Below are positions 61,578-64,000 of a DNA stretch of 64,000 nucleotides, piece by piece. The stretch is taken from assembly GCA_963575745.1 (NCBI GenBank), contig CAUYUJ010014002.1, forward strand, positions 884,823 to 948,822. The letters run 5' to 3'. The stretch's first letter is position 1. Each line of letters opens with the position of its first letter. The notes below the pieces were generated by a model. That model did not search any database. It was given only the letters and a program-made list of their open reading frames with translations, and had not been told where the DNA came from. A program made the translations under genes and the position numbers. Source of the stretch: Prorocentrum cordatum (lineage: Eukaryota; Sar; Dinophyceae; Prorocentrales; Prorocentraceae).

Positions 61578-61913
61578 TCATTGTATGTTGTTCCCAACCA
61601 TTCTTTGGTGCTGGGTCCTCGTTGTGAGACAGCGCCCCGCGTCCCTCTCACCTCCTCCTCCCGCTCTGTCTTTTTCCTTCCATCCTTGGTTGGGGGAGGG
61701 GGTGGGGGATCGTGTGCGTGACTTGGGGGGTATGTGCGGGTCATCAATGTGAAGGGTCATGCGCGAGTGCGCGACGATGATCTTGAGGAGGGCGCCAGGT
61801 GGTACCACCTCGGCAACTGAGCCGCCGACGAGTCGGCCTGTGCTGGCGCCCGTATGCACCCAGTCGACGCTGTCGCCCAGGAGCGTGTGGAGAGCTCTTA
61901 GCAGATGGTGCAA
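61578..61913 (-). other. Unassigned open stretch on the minus strand
   Basis: Reads HHLLRALHTLLGDSVDWVHT and SVAEVVPPGALLKIIVAHSR, less low-complexity than most frames here. It would be the only minus-strand gene piece in the window. No family recognised, no start or splice context; listed so that it is not lost. Confidence 0.2.
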
Positions 61914-62195
61914 TGTGTAGGCAAATGCTTAGCCAGGACACCCAGAGCTGCTGGACCAAGTGTGGCGTCCGCCTCTCAGTGTGAAGTTGGGCTGTGGAGG
62001 GGGCGCCAGATCGTCCCGCGGCTGTCCGACGACGCTGCGCCTGCTGAGGGCCCTCACGACCCTGTATGGTTTCCCAAGGACGGCGTCAGGCGCATCAGGT
62101 GCCTGGGGTCTGGCAGCACCGTCCAGATCCTGAAAGCTGCCCCGTGTAAGCTTAGTGCTGGCCGCCGTGTCTGGACGGTGGGCCCTTTCGTGTTC

Positions 62196-62197
62196 TG

Positions 62198-62237
<40 letters not shown>

Positions 62238-62319
62238 GCGTGTGCGTGTGCGTGTGCGTGTGCGTGTGCGTGCGTGTGTGTGTGTGTGTTTGTGTGTTTG
62301 TGTGTGTGTGCGTGTGCGT

Positions 62320-62350
<31 letters not shown>
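62196..62350. repeat. TG/GCGTGT microsatellite
   Basis: Same composition as the array at 1-345. Confidence 0.95.
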
Positions 62351-62704
62351 CGGTGCCTACAGTGAGCACAACATGCGGCCTGAGACCTGCTCCATTTGGT
62401 TCATTCGCCCTCGACAACACATGTAAGGGCACCACCAGTTTCAGGACCTGGAGGTCCTTCCCGCGTCCGAGGATGAGGATGAAGGCTGTGGAAGTTCGGT
62501 CTGAAATCCGCTCTCGATGTAAGGTTGGTTGTGTGTTCTTTCCCGATGGAGGCGCTCGTCCCCCCCCGCCTCTCCCTCTTCCCCCACTCCTGGGAGCTGC
62601 CCGTCGGCCCCTATAGCGTTCCTGCGAGGCCGCTGCTTGCTTGGTGCTGCTGCACCCTTCGGCCCTGCCTCTGCCCTCCGCACCACTCAACAATTTCGGC
62701 ACAC

Positions 62705-63640
62705 CCCTCACACGTTGCGTGGCACACACAGGGAGCTCCAATGAAGGCCCCAGCATGTGTTCGCATGCGCCCGCCGAGCCCATTCCGGTACACCCCTCAC
62801 ACGCTTCGTGGCCCCATAGGGAGCTCCGCCAAAAGCCCCAATGCCGCACCCATGCCAGCACCCCTCATACGCTTCGTGGCCCTATAGGGAGCTCCACCGA
62901 AGGTCTCAGTGGCTGCGTTCGCATGTGCCCGCCGCACCCATTTATGCACCCCCCCTCACACGCTTCGTGGCCCCATAGGGAGCTCTGCCGAAGGCCCCAC
63001 TGGCTGCGTTCGCATGCGTCCGCCGCACCCATTTCGGCACACCTTTTACATTGTTCGCGGCCCCATAGGGAGCTCCACCGAAGGCCCCAGCGGCTGCGTT
63101 CACATGCGCCCGCCGCACCTGTTTCGGCACACCCCTGACATTTCGTGGCCCCATAGGGAGCCCCACCGAAGGTCCCAGTGGCTGCGTTCGCATGCACCCG
63201 CCGCGCCCATTTCGAAAGACACCGTGAAGGCTTCGTGGCCCCATAGAGAGCTCCACCGAAGGTCTCAGCGGCTGCGTCCGCATACGCCCGCCGCACACGT
63301 TTCGGCACACCTTTCACACGCTTCGTTGCCCCATCAGGGGCTCCACAGACGGCCCCAGTGGCGGTGTTCGCATGCGCCCACCCCGCCTATTTCGGCACAC
63401 CCTTGACACGTTTCGTGGCTCAATAGGGTGCGCCACAGAAGGTCTCAGTGGCTGCGTTCGCATGCGTCCGCCTCCATCGTTTTCGGCTGACCATGCACGC
63501 GGGTCGTGGCTCCATGGGGAGCGCCACCGAAGGCTCCAGTGGCGGTGTTCGCGCGCGTCCGCCCCGCCCATTTCGGTACATCCCTCACACGTTTCGCGGC
63601 CCGCCCTACCCAATTCGGCATACCCCGACATAGGGAACTC
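62705..63640. repeat. 90-bp satellite, about ten copies
   Basis: CTTCGTGGCCCC-type starts at 62803, 62872, 62962, 63053, 63141, 63231, 63321, 63411, 63502 and 63591: after one short unit the spacing is 88-91 bp. Each unit has CATAGGGAGCTCCACCGAAGG, CCCAGTGGCTGCGTTCGCAT and CGCCCGCCGCACCCATTTCG. Because 90 is a multiple of three, 30-residue repeats are open in several frames on both strands; none has independent support. Confidence 0.95.
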
Positions 63641-64000
63641 CCCGGAATGACCCGGAGCTCCGCCGATGACAGCACACACGCTTGCGTTGCCCACAATTGC
63701 ATATCGTTGGGTCCTTCGCCAGGCTAATGTTTAATCCTGGCGGGTTTTCTTTCATGTTCGTCCGCGGGAGGCCTTTTTCGGGCCCCGGGGCCATCAATAA
63801 TGGATCAGGGGCGAAAAGTTGGGCGCAGTGAAGGGGTTTGGATCTCGTGGAGCCGCAGATTGAAACAATCACATCGTCGGATGTCTGGGTCGGTCTCGGA
63901 GCATTTTGAGGCGAATCGGCTTGGTGTTTGTGCCGCGGAAGGTTTCTCGTCAGCCGCGCCTCGCTAGGCCTCCCTGATGGGGTCCGAGCAGATGGGGTCG
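63641..64000. other. Right-edge spacer
   Basis: Nothing recognised except a repeat-D-like end at about 63840-63900 (GAAACAATCACATCGTCGG) and a GATGGGGTCCGAGCAGATGG string like that at about 23145-23165 and 23330-23350. Confidence 0.4.

Noticed and set aside
62865-63317. 30-residue repeat protein on the minus strand
   Set aside because: The same satellite is open in several frames on both strands and frames switch between units; kept only as a finding to test.

Overview
The window looks like nuclear DNA of a dinoflagellate, possibly a Prorocentrum-like species; the phylum is better supported than the genus. It is GC-rich and dominated by microsatellites, minisatellites and dispersed repeats. 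All recognisable genes lie on the + strand. Spaces in front of several genes hold degenerate copies of the 22-nt dinoflagellate spliced leader (relics of mRNA recycling), and one intron is a clear GC-AG intron. No rRNA, complete tRNA, CRISPR array or bacterial-type operon was seen.

Layout. 1-5.3 kb: GT, CGATC and CAT repeats and spacer. 5.4-8.6 kb: a ten-helix EamA/DMT transporter split by a roughly 2.2 kb intron full of repeats. 8.6-27.4 kb: gene-poor, with decayed LINE reverse transcriptase pieces (15.1-16.2 kb, perhaps 21.4 kb), a 155-bp fold-back element with a target duplication (17.7 kb), degenerate telomere-like arrays (11.1-11.4 kb) and many microsatellites. 27.4-35.3 kb: a block between inverted copies of a roughly 310-bp repeat, holding a 445-aa unknown protein gene and a RING-finger gene with an in-frame TAG. 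35.9-39.4 kb: a 365-aa basic/coiled-coil protein followed by a 596-aa transposase-like protein preceded by a relic spliced leader.

40.6-54.8 kb is the most notable part: a 14,199-bp unit bounded by 39-bp terminal inverted repeats (38/39 identical), with a 2-bp TG target duplication, sitting inside a GC-rich tandem repeat whose uninterrupted form is visible next door. It carries seven same-strand genes: a 313-aa protein, a three-exon basic protein, a Pro-rich protein, a small zinc-finger protein, a 597-aa zinc-ribbon/RS protein with a GC-AG intron, a 98-aa protein, and a broken transposase-like gene near the right end. The spacer before nearly every gene holds clusters of a short palindrome, GGCGG-N4/5-CCGCC, about forty copies by eye and essentially none outside the unit. 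I read it as a giant DNA transposon with cargo genes, CACTA-like in its short target duplication and subterminal motifs. Function and current activity are inference; the transposase-like frame is interrupted here.

54.8-64 kb: the other half of the interrupted repeat, four AT-rich tandem units with TTG tails, a 240-bp tandem repeat, a CGACCCACC minisatellite, a TG microsatellite and a strikingly regular 90-bp satellite.
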